This document shows positions 44,953 through 52,915 of a DNA stretch of 64,000 nt, piece after piece. The position numbers were made by a program, and so were the translations under genes. Under the pieces are notes generated by a model. That model saw only the letters and a list, made by a program, of their open reading frames with translations, did no database searches and had not been told where the DNA came from. Within the stretch, counting starts at the first letter, position 1. Every line of letters begins with the position of its first letter. This stretch comes from Parabacteroides acidifaciens (lineage in GTDB: Bacteria > Bacteroidota > Bacteroidia > Bacteroidales > Tannerellaceae), in NCBI RefSeq assembly GCF_003363715.1, contig NZ_QREV01000007.1, forward strand, positions 61,749-125,748. The letters run 5' to 3'.

Positions 44953-46236
44953 GTTTTGGACCTTTTGTAAATTGGGAAATATACAATAACCCCCTGTTTC
45001 GACTGTTTTTCTATTTCGTCCGAAATCTTGATCGATTTTGGATTGACTCTTTTCACTGTTTTAACCTGCTCGGATGACAACAAACGAAATGAGGTGCCGA
45101 GCCCATACCGAAAAGCGTACAATTTGATTGCCGAAAGACGGAAACGCCGGCAAAGTGATAAACCTTAACTCCCGGAGAATCGAATATTTGCGGACGAAGA
45201 CGGAGGCGTTCCAAATATCCCAAGGAAATTGGGGGGGGGATGTTGCCGTGAGGTGCGCAGAAAATAGCCTTGAAGTAACGCTTCGTCGCTCTGAAGGTTG
45301 ACTTCGTGCTATATGAAGTCTGACTTCGGGGCAACAAAGTTCCGGGTCAGAGCGATAAAGTCCCTCTTCGCAGCGATAAGGTGCCGGATCATAGGAAAAA
45401 GCTCCTTTTTGACAGCTGAAAAGTGGATTGGCATTTGTTTGAATTAGGGTGCCTTTCGAGCTCAAAAAATGCGTTTTATACAATAAGTCCCCTGCCGCAG
45501 GCTCTCTTTTGCCGTTTCGTTTCAACGAACGGTTTTAGAGCTTAGAGGCAGAGCTTCTTCCTCTGTGGGCTTCAGCCCCTTTAATAGAGATTGCCTGTAG
45601 ATATTTGAAAGGGGTTGAAACCCACAGAGGAATCCGGCAAAGCCGGGAACTTATCAACCCGTTGATTGAAATCAACGGCAAAAGAGAGCCTGCGGCAGGG
45701 GGGCTTATTGTATAAAACAGATTTTTCAAGTCCAAGAGACATCCGAAACAAAACAAATGTTAATCCGCTTTTTTGACCTCAAAAAGGGCCTTTTTCGCCT
45801 TTTTCGAGCATTTTCAACAATTACGACCGTCCTCTTTGCCATTGCGACCGTGCTAATGTGTAGTGCACTCGGCACCTCGCGAAGATTAGGACGGTCGTAA
45901 TGGCGATTTGGACGGTCGTAATTGAAAAGAGGACCGTCTTTAAGGCAAAAAAGCCCCTGAATTTCCTTGCGATATTTGGAACGCCGTCCGTTTTATTTTC
46001 AAATATTCGATTCTCCGGGAGTTAAGCTTTATCACTTTGACGGCGTTTCCGGTTTTCGGTAATCAGATTGCACGCTTTTGGGAACGGACTGCGCACCTCG
46101 TTTTTCCTTTTGTCAGAAAGGGGAGCTTAAACCGTGAAAAAGTCAATCCAAAATCGATCAAGATTTTGGACGAAATAGAAAAACAGTCGAAAATGGGGGT
46201 TATTGTATATTTCCTTATTTACAGGAGGTTCAAAAC
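44953..46236. repeat. 1284-bp nested imperfect palindrome, no supported gene
   Basis: Arms 44953-45235 and 45954-46236 are both 283 bp and inverted copies at roughly 75-80% identity by eye, with long exact runs such as TTGATCGATTTTGGATTGAC and CTCCCGGAGAATCGAATATT. Further inside, 45465-45516 mirrors 45674-45726 and 45560-45569 mirrors 45621-45630. All three pairs share one centre near 45595. Segments 45390-45465 and 45727-45800 also match in inverted order. The two middle stretches (about 45240-45390 and 45810-45950) do not match each other but each carries its own hairpins: CTTCG-rich units on the left, AATTACGACCGTCC units on the right. A run of nine Gs sits at 45231-45239. Open frames here are short and not convincing. 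Confidence 0.85.
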
Positions 46237-46390
46237 TTACTATATTTGAAACAATAAAGGATGATTATGACAGCCATGTCAGTATCCTGTCATCCAAATG
46301 TCGGCAAATCTTCAGATTTTATTCTGTTATTCAGGCAATTCTTTAATATATTTCTAATCTCTTCCACACAATTTATAGCGTATCAGGGCG

Positions 46391-46419
46391 TTGGTATTAA
46401 ACGTAAATGCTTACCTTTG
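46391..46419 (+). promoter_or_regulatory. Promoter of the DUF2723 gene
   Basis: TTG at 46391-46393 and TACCTTTG at 46412-46419 with an 18-base spacer, giving a leader of about 55 bases before ATG 46483. Confidence 0.8.
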
Positions 46420-46482
46420 CGGCCGACTGTCCGTGTGAGGATACAGAATTAAGACAATTAATTATTACACTTTATACAAAGT

Positions 46483-49400
46483 ATGGGAAAGTATAAATTG
46501 ATCAACAACGTGTTGGGCTGGATTGTTTTTGCAATCGCTTCAACCGTCTATTTGATGACTATCGAACCCACTGCCAGCTTCTGGGATTGTGGTGAGTTCA
46601 TTTCTTCGGCTTATAAGCTGGAAGTAGGGCATCCGCCCGGAGCGCCGTTCTTTATGTTGACGGCCAATCTGTTTACACAACTCGCATCCGACTCTGCCAC
46701 AGTTGCAAAGATGGTAAATTCGATGTCTGCTTTGTTTAGCGGGCTGACTATCCTGTTCCTTTTCTGGAGTATCACCCATCTTGCCCGCAAGATCATGGTG
46801 AAAGACGGCGAAGAAGCCTCTTTGGGACAGATGATCACTATCATGGGTAGCGGTCTGGTCGGTGCATTGGCTTATACTTTCAGCGATACCTTCTGGTTCA
46901 GTGCTGTGGAAGGAGAGGTTTATGCCTACTCATCCCTCTTCACGGCAGTCGTTTTCTGGCTGATTTTGAAGTGGGAGGCCGTAGCCGACAAACCGCATGC
47001 AGACCGCTGGATCGTGTTGATCGCTTACCTGATGGGGTTGAGTATCGGCGTCCACTTGCTGAACTTGCTGTGTATTCCGGCTATCGTGTTGGTATATTAC
47101 TATAAGAAATTCCCGAATCCGACCATGAAGGGGACGCTTGTCGCCCTGCTGGTTTCCTTTGCTATCGTTGCCCTGATGATGTATGGGGTGGTGCAGGGAC
47201 TGGTCGAGGTTTGCGGTTATTTCGAACTGTTGTTCGTCAACGTATTAGGTATGCCTTACAATTCCGGAGTATTCGCTTATATGATTATAGTGGCCGGTGT
47301 CTTGATCTGGTCTATCTGGGAAACGATGCGCGATGAGGTTCATCCGACACGGATGAAGATTGCCTTTATCCTGTCGATCGTACTGATCGGTATTCCGTTT
47401 ATCGGTAGCGGGTATGTGCTGGCTGTTATTCTGACGGCAGCCTTGAGCCTTTATCTGTTCTGGAGCAAAAAGGTTGATATCAAGACGTTGAATACGATTC
47501 TGGTTTGCCTGATGGTAGTCGTTGTCGGTTATTCTTCGTATGCACTGACACTGATCCGTGCGACAGCCGACACGCCGATGAACCAGAACGCACCGAGCGA
47601 CATCTTCACGCTGCGTACTTATCTGGCACGTGAACAATACGGTAAGACACCGCTTATCTACGGACAGACATATGTTTCCGAAGTACAACGTGAGAACCAG
47701 GGAGGCAATTGCGTCCCCGTTACGACGGAAGGCGAACCGACTTGGAGCCGTGTGGTCAAGAAAGACAAGAACGAGAAAGACCGTTACTACGTTTCCCGTC
47801 GCGATCAGGATTATAAATATGTAGACGAGCTGAATATGCTCTTCCCGCGTATGTTCAGTACCGATGCGCGCCATATCGAGGCCTATAAGGAATGGGCGCA
47901 GGTGAAAGGCCAGCCGGTGAAGTACAACTATTGCGGTGAGATCAAGAGCGTGATGAAACCGACGTTTGCGGAAAACCTGCGCTACTTCTTCTCCTACCAG
48001 CTGAATTTTATGTACTGGCGCTACTTCATGTGGAACTTCTCCGGCCGTCAGAACGACATCCAGGGAAATGGCGAAGTGCTGAACGGTAACTGGATCACCG
48101 GTATTCCGTTTATCGACGAGGTATTGGTCGGCCCGCAGGAGGATATGCCGTACGATATTATCAATAACAAAGGACATAACGTCTATTATATGCTGCCCCT
48201 GCTGTTGGGTATTCTGGGCCTGTTGTTCCAGGCTTATTCCGGACAGAAGGGTATCCAGAGTTTCTGGGTTACATTCTTCCTGTTCTTTATGACAGGTCTG
48301 GCCATTGTGCTCTATCTGAACCAGACACCCTACCAGCCGCGTGAACGAGACTATGCGTATGCCGGTTCGTTCTATGCCTTCTGTATCTGGATCGGGTTTG
48401 GTGTTGCAGCCTTGGCAAAGGGATTGGAGCGCTACGGCAAGCTGAATCCGGTAATCGCCGGTTCGGTGGCAACTCTGCTTTGCCTGTTCGTGCCTGTCCA
48501 GATGGCCAGTCAGACTTGGGACGACCACGACCGTTCAGGCCGTTATGTCTGCCGTGATTTCGGGTCAAACTATCTGGAATCATGCGAGCCGAACGCCGTG
48601 ATCTTTACGAATGGCGATAACGATACCTTCCCGCTGTGGTATGCCCAGGAGGTCGAAGGAGTCCGTACCGACGTCCGTGTATGTAACACCAGCTATTTGC
48701 AAACAGACTGGTATATCGACCAGATGAAGAAACAGGCTTACGAGTCCGCTCCGCTGCCGATCACCTGGACACGCGACCAGTATATCCAGGGAACGCGCGA
48801 TGCAGCCTATGTATTCCCGCTGACAAAAGACTCGATCGACCTGAATGTGGCGTTGAATTTTGTCCGTAGCGATGATCCGAAATTCAAGAAGATTCCGGGC
48901 ATCAACCAGGAACTGGATTATATCCCGGCCGACAGACTTTATTATAAGGTCGATTCGGTTGCCGGAGCCAAAGTGTTGGGTGGTAATACGGATGGAATGG
49001 TCAGCCAGATGATGATCGACCTGAGAGGCAAGAACGCTTTGGGCAAACAGGAACTGACGATCCTCGATATGTTGCAGACCAATAACTTCGAACGTCCGAT
49101 CTATTATGCCATCACGGTTAATTCCGACCAGTTCATCAAGTTGGACGGCTATTTCGAACAGACCGGTCTGGCTTATCAGATCGTTCCGAAGGAAGCCAAC
49201 AAAGCGGTCAATACCGACAAGATGTATGACAACGTGATGAACAAATTCAAATGGGGCGGCGTAGACAAACCGGGCGTTTACATCGACGAGAACGTCATGC
49301 GTATGTGTAAGAGCTACCGTACGATGTTGTTCAACAAACTGGCGGAAGCGTTGGTGAGAGAAGGCAAGAACGACAAGGCGCTGGCCGTACTGGACAAGTC

Positions 49401-49722
49401 CATGCAGGTATTGCCGCCGGAAAATGTCCCGTTGGATTATTCGGCCGTTTCAACCGGAGAGTTGTATTATGTGTTAGGGCAGAAAGAGAAGGCGGAAGAA
49501 GTCTTTACTGCCATTGCCGATAATGCGATGCGCAACCTCAACTGGTTCTACCGCTTGAGCCCGGCGCAGATGGCTTCGATAGAATCTGAGCTGTATTATA
49601 ATCTGGCAACTCTCAATCAGGTTTTGTTAATTAGCAAACATTATAACCCCGAATTCGGTAAGAAATATCAGGAAGAGTTTGACAACTACCGTATGGCTTA
49701 CGAGTCGGTGCGCAAAGAATAG
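46483..49722 (+). CDS. DUF2723 family multi-pass membrane protein
   Basis: A 1079-residue inner-membrane protein. The N-terminal half has a DUF2723 domain (TASFWDCGEFISSAYKLEVG, then PPGAPFF, and WFSAVEGEVYAYS) with about a dozen membrane segments, a layout related to protein O-mannosyltransferase-type glycosyltransferases of the GT-C fold. Asp and Glu in the first loop (WDCGEF) match the expected catalytic acid site. The periplasmic C-terminal half contains FTNGDNDTFPLWYAQE and ends in TPR-like helices (KNDKALAVLDKSMQVLP). In Bacteroidota such proteins are candidates for protein O-glycosylation; that role is inferred. A deacetylase gene follows after 2 bases. Confidence 0.88.
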   Translation: MGKYKLINNVLGWIVFAIASTVYLMTIEPTASFWDCGEFISSAYKLEVGHPPGAPFFMLTANLFTQLASDSATVAKMVNSMSALFSGLTILFLFWSITHLARKIMVKDGEEASLGQMITIMGSGLVGALAYTFSDTFWFSAVEGEVYAYSSLFTAVVFWLILKWEAVADKPHADRWIVLIAYLMGLSIGVHLLNLLCIPAIVLVYYYKKFPNPTMKGTLVALLVSFAIVALMMYGVVQGLVEVCGYFELLFVNVLGMPYNSGVFAYMIIVAGVLIWSIWETMRDEVHPTRMKIAFILSIVLIGIPFIGSGYVLAVILTAALSLYLFWSKKVDIKTLNTILVCLMVVVVGYSSYALTLIRATADTPMNQNAPSDIFTLRTYLAREQYGKTPLIYGQTYVSEVQRENQGGNCVPVTTEGEPTWSRVVKKDKNEKDRYYVSRRDQDYKYVDELNMLFPRMFSTDARHIEAYKEWAQVKGQPVKYNYCGEIKSVMKPTFAENLRYFFSYQLNFMYWRYFMWNFSGRQNDIQGNGEVLNGNWITGIPFIDEVLVGPQEDMPYDIINNKGHNVYYMLPLLLGILGLLFQAYSGQKGIQSFWVTFFLFFMTGLAIVLYLNQTPYQPRERDYAYAGSFYAFCIWIGFGVAALAKGLERYGKLNPVIAGSVATLLCLFVPVQMASQTWDDHDRSGRYVCRDFGSNYLESCEPNAVIFTNGDNDTFPLWYAQEVEGVRTDVRVCNTSYLQTDWYIDQMKKQAYESAPLPITWTRDQYIQGTRDAAYVFPLTKDSIDLNVALNFVRSDDPKFKKIPGINQELDYIPADRLYYKVDSVAGAKVLGGNTDGMVSQMMIDLRGKNALGKQELTILDMLQTNNFERPIYYAITVNSDQFIKLDGYFEQTGLAYQIVPKEANKAVNTDKMYDNVMNKFKWGGVDKPGVYIDENVMRMCKSYRTMLFNKLAEALVREGKNDKALAVLDKSMQVLPPENVPLDYSAVSTGELYYVLGQKEKAEEVFTAIADNAMRNLNWFYRLSPAQMASIESELYYNLATLNQVLLISKHYNPEFGKKYQEEFDNYRMAYESVRKE

Positions 49723-49724
49723 AT

Positions 49725-50336
49725 ATGTTTATAGAACAACCGCCCTGGTTCTACAGGGTCCTGTTTCCAGGGGTAATCTGGAGGATTCCGGCTAAGAAGA
49801 AGTGTGTATATCTCACCTTCGACGATGGCCCTATCCCCGAGATTACCCCTTGGGTATTGGATATACTCGATAAATATGGCGTGAAAGCCACCTTTTTCTG
49901 CGTAGGAGACAACGTCCGGAAGTATCCGGAGACCTACCGGATGGTGCTCGACCGGGGACACCGTGTCGGTAACCACACGTTCAACCATATCCAGGGGATA
50001 CGGTTCTGGACAAAGAATTATCTGGCGAATGTCGAGAAGGCTGCCGAGTACATCAAGAGTAACCTTTTCCGTCCGCCCCACGGCCATATGCGCTTTCCGC
50101 AGGTGGTCTTTCTCAGGAAGCACTACCGGATTATCATGTGGGACGTCGTGACACGCGACTACAGTCCGCACATGACGCCGAACGGAGTCTTCAACGTCGT
50201 CAAAAACTACACGCGCAACGGCTCCGTCATCGTCTTCCACGATTCGCTGAAAGCCGAAAGCAACATGCGCGAAGCCATGCCTCGCGCCATCGAGTGGTTG
50301 CAGGAGCAGGGATATGAGTTCAAGTTGTTTGAATAG
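49725..50336 (+). CDS. Polysaccharide deacetylase family protein
   Basis: A 203-residue NodB-type deacetylase. The metal-site motifs are present: YLTFDDGP (first Asp as base, second as ligand), GNHTFNH (the HxxxH ligand pair), and RPPHGHMRFP, MWDVVTRDY and VIVFHDS downstream. It hydrolyses N- or O-acetyl groups on glycans such as peptidoglycan or capsule. There is no signal peptide, only a short hydrophobic patch near the N-terminus. Its start lies 2 bases after the DUF2723 stop, so both are probably cotranscribed. Confidence 0.92.
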   Translation: MFIEQPPWFYRVLFPGVIWRIPAKKKCVYLTFDDGPIPEITPWVLDILDKYGVKATFFCVGDNVRKYPETYRMVLDRGHRVGNHTFNHIQGIRFWTKNYLANVEKAAEYIKSNLFRPPHGHMRFPQVVFLRKHYRIIMWDVVTRDYSPHMTPNGVFNVVKNYTRNGSVIVFHDSLKAESNMREAMPRAIEWLQEQGYEFKLFE

Positions 50337-50372
50337 GACATCCTCATAAATACAGATAATAAGATTGCTCTT

Positions 50373-50410
50373 GTGTCATGGCGGGCTTGACCCGCCACCT
50401 CATACTAACA
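50373..50410. repeat. Left half of the palindromic element before the GIY-YIG gene
   Basis: GTGTCAT, then the hairpin GGCGGGCTTGACCCGCC (50380-50396), then CCTCATACTAA. This matches the left half of the core at 26494-26528 almost base for base. The nuclease ATG is 3 bases further on. Confidence 0.8.
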
Positions 50411-50412
50411 TA

Positions 50413-50715
50413 ATGGTTAAAAACATACATCAGTATTGGGTATATATGCTCACCAATGTACACGGAAATGTTCTCTATACGGGTGTAACCAATAATTTGG
50501 AACGTCGGATGCAAAAACACAGAAGTGGATTAATCTCTGGCTTTACCAGTAAATATAAATGCTCAAAGCTTGTTTATTTTGAAGAGTTTAATAAAATAGA
50601 AGAAGCTATTGCTCGAGAGAAACAATTGAAGAATTGGAAAAGAGAATGGAAAAACGTTCTTGTAATAAGTATGAATCCTGAATGGAAAGATTTATCTTTG
50701 GATTGGGATATATGA
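50413..50715 (+). CDS. Single-domain GIY-YIG endonuclease
   Basis: A 100-residue protein that is essentially one GIY-YIG nuclease domain of the UvrC/URI type. The catalytic parts are WVYMLTN (YxY/GIY equivalent), LYTGVTNNLERRMQKH (YIG equivalent with the conserved Arg), LVYFEEF and the helix EAIAREKQLKNWKREWK with the metal-binding Glu, ending NPEWKDLS. It has no DNA-binding partner domain. ATG 50413 is used because the upstream in-frame ATG lies inside the palindromic repeat. The gene sits between repeat pieces and is not part of a clear operon, as for a homing or repeat-associated nuclease. Confidence 0.92.
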   Translation: MVKNIHQYWVYMLTNVHGNVLYTGVTNNLERRMQKHRSGLISGFTSKYKCSKLVYFEEFNKIEEAIAREKQLKNWKREWKNVLVISMNPEWKDLSLDWDI

Positions 50716-50746
50716 ATTGGTATATAGTGGTATGTCAAGAGTAATC

Positions 50747-50927
50747 ATCAACGCTTTAGCATGTCATTGTGGATATATCAAAAGTAAGTTCTAACGCTTT
50801 AGCGTGTCATGAAGATATGTCAAAAGTTTCATTTATAGTGTCTCTGTCCTGGCGGGTCAAGCCCGCAATGACACGCTAAAGCGTTAGGACTTATTTGGAT
50901 ACACTCTCCAGGACACAGACGCTATGA
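50747..50927. repeat. Cluster of palindromic-element copies after the GIY-YIG gene
   Basis: Four pieces: AACGCTTTAGCATGTCATTG (50750-50769); AGTTCTAACGCTTTAGCGTG (50787-50806); a compact near-complete copy at 50813-50903 in which both outer ends flank one palindrome (GGCGGGTCAAGCCCGC, 50851-50866); and CAGGACACAGACGCTATGA (50909-50927). The compact copy lacks the CCTCATCCTAA arm pair and loop found at 26.5 kb. No gene is seen in 50,716-50,988. Confidence 0.8.
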
Positions 50928-50988
50928 GTGCAGTTCTTGAGGTAAGTTCGATATAATTGTAACAAATAACTTTAAAAGATTAAATACC

Positions 50989-52278
50989 ATGAAACGTCTA
51001 TTGAAAAGCATTACATTCCTATTGATGTTGTGCATCGCCTTTGCCGGCAGTGCACAGGAATTACAGGAAAAACTGGCCGCTCTGAAAGGTATCAGCGGCA
51101 TCGAAAAACTGGAATCGGACTATTACGCCGAGAAATATGTCGTCCGCATTACCCAACCGGTCGATCATAAGAACCCTGCTGCCGGGACATTCACCCAGCG
51201 CGTGATCGTCGCCCATGTAGGTTTCGACCGTCCCACAATCTTGGTGACCGAAGGCTATGGCGCTGCATACGCCCTCAATCCCCGCTACCAGGAAGAGCTG
51301 TCGAAGCTGCTCGACGCCAATATGGTCTTTGTGGAATACCGTTATTTTCTGGAATCCACTCCGGAACCCTGTAACTGGGATTACCTGACAGCCGAGAACT
51401 CGGCTTATGACCTCCATAACGTCAATCGGACCTTCCGCCAACTCTACACCGGCAAGTGGGTCAGCACCGGCATCAGCAAAGGTGGGCAGACCACTTGCCT
51501 GTATCGCGCCTATTTCCCTGACGATGTCGATTTCTCCGTCCCTTATGTCGCTCCCTTGAACCGGGGTGTCGAAGACGGCCGCCACGAACCGTTCCTGCGT
51601 AAAGTCGGTACGAAGAAAGACCGCCGGAAGATCGAAGCGTTCCAAGCCGAAATCCTGAAGCGTAAAGCCGAAATCGTCCCGATGTTGGAGACTTTCTGTC
51701 GCGATAAAAAGCTGGAGTTTCGCATTCCGATGGCCGAAGTGCTGGACTATTGCGTGCTCGAATACCCGTTTGCCCTCTGGCAGTGGGGAACGCCGACCAA
51801 CGTTATTCCGCCCCTTTCTTCCGACACGAAAACATTGTTTTACCACTTAGCCGACATCAGCGGCCCCGATTATTTTGCCGAGGGCCAGCCGAACATCTCC
51901 TTTTTCGTCCAGGCAGCCCGTGAATTGGGCTATTATGGTTATGACACAAAGCCGTTCCGTAAGCTTCTGACAATCGACAGCAGTCGTGGTTACCTGAACC
52001 GCATCATGCTACCCCGTGAACTGGTCGACCGCGTGGAATACCGTCCGGAACTCTATCATAAAGTCTATGATTTCCTGAAGGACAATGATCCGAAAATGAT
52101 ATTCATCTACGGTGAAGTGGACCCTTGGAGCGCAACCCGTGTCCCCACCTTCAAAGGCAAGGTAAACGAGCAAATCTACATCCAGCCCGGAGGCAGCCAC
52201 CGTTCCCGCATCAGCAACATGCCGGAAGAGATGAAAGAAAAAATATTGACACAGATCAATAAGTGGTTGGCGGAATAA
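50989..52278 (+). CDS. Exported S37/S28-like serine peptidase
   Basis: A 429-residue exported alpha/beta-hydrolase peptidase (signal peptide SITFLLMLCIAFAGSAQ). The nucleophile Ser163 lies in GISKGGQT; the acid is likely the Asp of GEVDPWSAT and the histidine that of GGSHRSRI. Features TQPVDHKNP and EYRYFLESTPEP place it with the PS-10 (S37) tripeptidyl aminopeptidase group near S28. It probably trims peptides, perhaps proline-containing ones, in the periplasm. It is a single gene following the repeat cluster; TATAATTG near 50954 is a weak promoter match. Confidence 0.85.
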   Translation: MKRLLKSITFLLMLCIAFAGSAQELQEKLAALKGISGIEKLESDYYAEKYVVRITQPVDHKNPAAGTFTQRVIVAHVGFDRPTILVTEGYGAAYALNPRYQEELSKLLDANMVFVEYRYFLESTPEPCNWDYLTAENSAYDLHNVNRTFRQLYTGKWVSTGISKGGQTTCLYRAYFPDDVDFSVPYVAPLNRGVEDGRHEPFLRKVGTKKDRRKIEAFQAEILKRKAEIVPMLETFCRDKKLEFRIPMAEVLDYCVLEYPFALWQWGTPTNVIPPLSSDTKTLFYHLADISGPDYFAEGQPNISFFVQAARELGYYGYDTKPFRKLLTIDSSRGYLNRIMLPRELVDRVEYRPELYHKVYDFLKDNDPKMIFIYGEVDPWSATRVPTFKGKVNEQIYIQPGGSHRSRISNMPEEMKEKILTQINKWLAE

Positions 52279-52286
52279 CAAATGTG

Positions 52287-52601
52287 TTATTCTCGATAAA
52301 GAAAACTGTGGCAGGCATCATGGACATATACAAAAGCGTTTCCATTTTCATCCTGATAAACCTGGTATGCAAAATGAAAATCCTCGATCACGCATTCTTT
52401 ATATCCTTTCTGAATCCAATCCTTACGAAGGCGAGCTGTATTATAAGCGGTAGCGTATAGTCCGAGGTTTTCAATTTCGTCATAGATGCGTTTCATCTTT
52501 TTGGAGATGGTTTCTTCGTCAAGCGTGATATGTAAACGTTTTGAAGCTTCATAGAAATCTATTATGGCATCATGGACGGCTTGGTCAATAATTACATCCA
52601 T
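52287..52601 (-). CDS. RelE/ParE family toxin
   Basis: A 104-residue protein with the shape of a RelE/ParE-type toxin: an N-terminal helical hairpin (VHDAIIDFYEASKRLHITLD), a basic central strand (ARLRKDWIQKGYKECVIED) and a C-terminal strand pair (FHFAYQVYQ, then VYVHDACHSFLY). RelE-like members cleave mRNA on the ribosome, ParE-like members block gyrase; which applies is not resolved. The second gene of a two-gene operon, it starts 6 bases after the stop of a 59-residue partner. Confidence 0.8.
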   Translation of the reverse strand: MDVIIDQAVHDAIIDFYEASKRLHITLDEETISKKMKRIYDEIENLGLYATAYNTARLRKDWIQKGYKECVIEDFHFAYQVYQDENGNAFVYVHDACHSFLYRE

Positions 52602-52607
52602 GCGGTA

Positions 52608-52787
52608 TTATCTTTTGAAGTCTTGACGAATCTTGTCAAATAAGATTCTTTTCGATTCCGCTAAAAGCATGCCGGTTTTCAAGGCCTCTTCCCTTGACAG
52701 GAAAGGAAGATCAGTATGGTACACCGCTGCCGGTTCATTAACAGATGAACGGGTGGGCGGTGTTTGATATGTTTTTTGTTTCTTCAT
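52608..52787 (-). CDS. Putative antitoxin partner of the RelE/ParE toxin
   Basis: A 59-residue frame from ATG 52787 to TAA 52608. The protein begins MKKQKTYQTPPTRSSVNEPA and has a helical C-terminal part, SREEALKTGMLLAESKRILF, ending KIRQDFKR. Its size, its place directly before the toxin (6-base gap) and a promoter just upstream support an antitoxin, but I do not recognise a known DNA-binding motif. It is small enough to be missed by length-filtered annotation. Confidence 0.7.
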   Translation of the reverse strand: MKKQKTYQTPPTRSSVNEPAAVYHTDLPFLSREEALKTGMLLAESKRILFDKIRQDFKR

Positions 52788-52807
52788 ATGAAATCATATT
52801 TATGGTT

Positions 52808-52815
52808 CAAAGATA
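52808..52815 (-). promoter_or_regulatory. Promoter -7 element of the toxin-antitoxin operon
   Basis: TATCTTTG on the minus strand, 20 bases before the antitoxin ATG. It faces away from the promoter of the lipoprotein gene about 50 bases off, so the two could compete or be co-regulated. Confidence 0.6.
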
Positions 52816-52837
52816 TAAACTTTTTATGGTAACCCTC

Positions 52838-52867
52838 TTTGATTTCGGAATAATATGGATACATTTG
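52838..52867 (+). promoter_or_regulatory. Promoter of the lipoprotein gene at 52916
   Basis: TTTG at 52838-52841 and TACATTTG at 52860-52867 with an 18-base spacer; a good Bacteroidota promoter 48 bases before the ATG. Confidence 0.8.
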
Positions 52868-52915
52868 TGAACCTATTTTCTCACTTGTAAAACGGATTTT
52901 AATTAAAAAAAGAAA

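Noticed and set aside
45061-45525. 154-codon minus-strand frame in the large palindrome
   Set aside because: Protein is unlike known families; the mirrored arm has only a broken equivalent, and composition follows the palindrome. I treat it as non-coding, though the short shared stretch FGNQI in both arms deserves a conservation test.
44953-46236. Invertible (phase-variable) promoter segment
   Set aside because: Arms are far longer and more diverged than known invertase sites, no recombinase gene is near, and no promoter pointing outwards was found inside.
46261-46452. 63-codon frame before the DUF2723 gene
   Set aside because: It spans the DUF2723 promoter and shows no motif or ribosome site.
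50365-50412. Upstream start for the GIY-YIG gene
   Set aside because: It would translate the palindromic repeat; the GIY-YIG domain begins just after ATG 50413.
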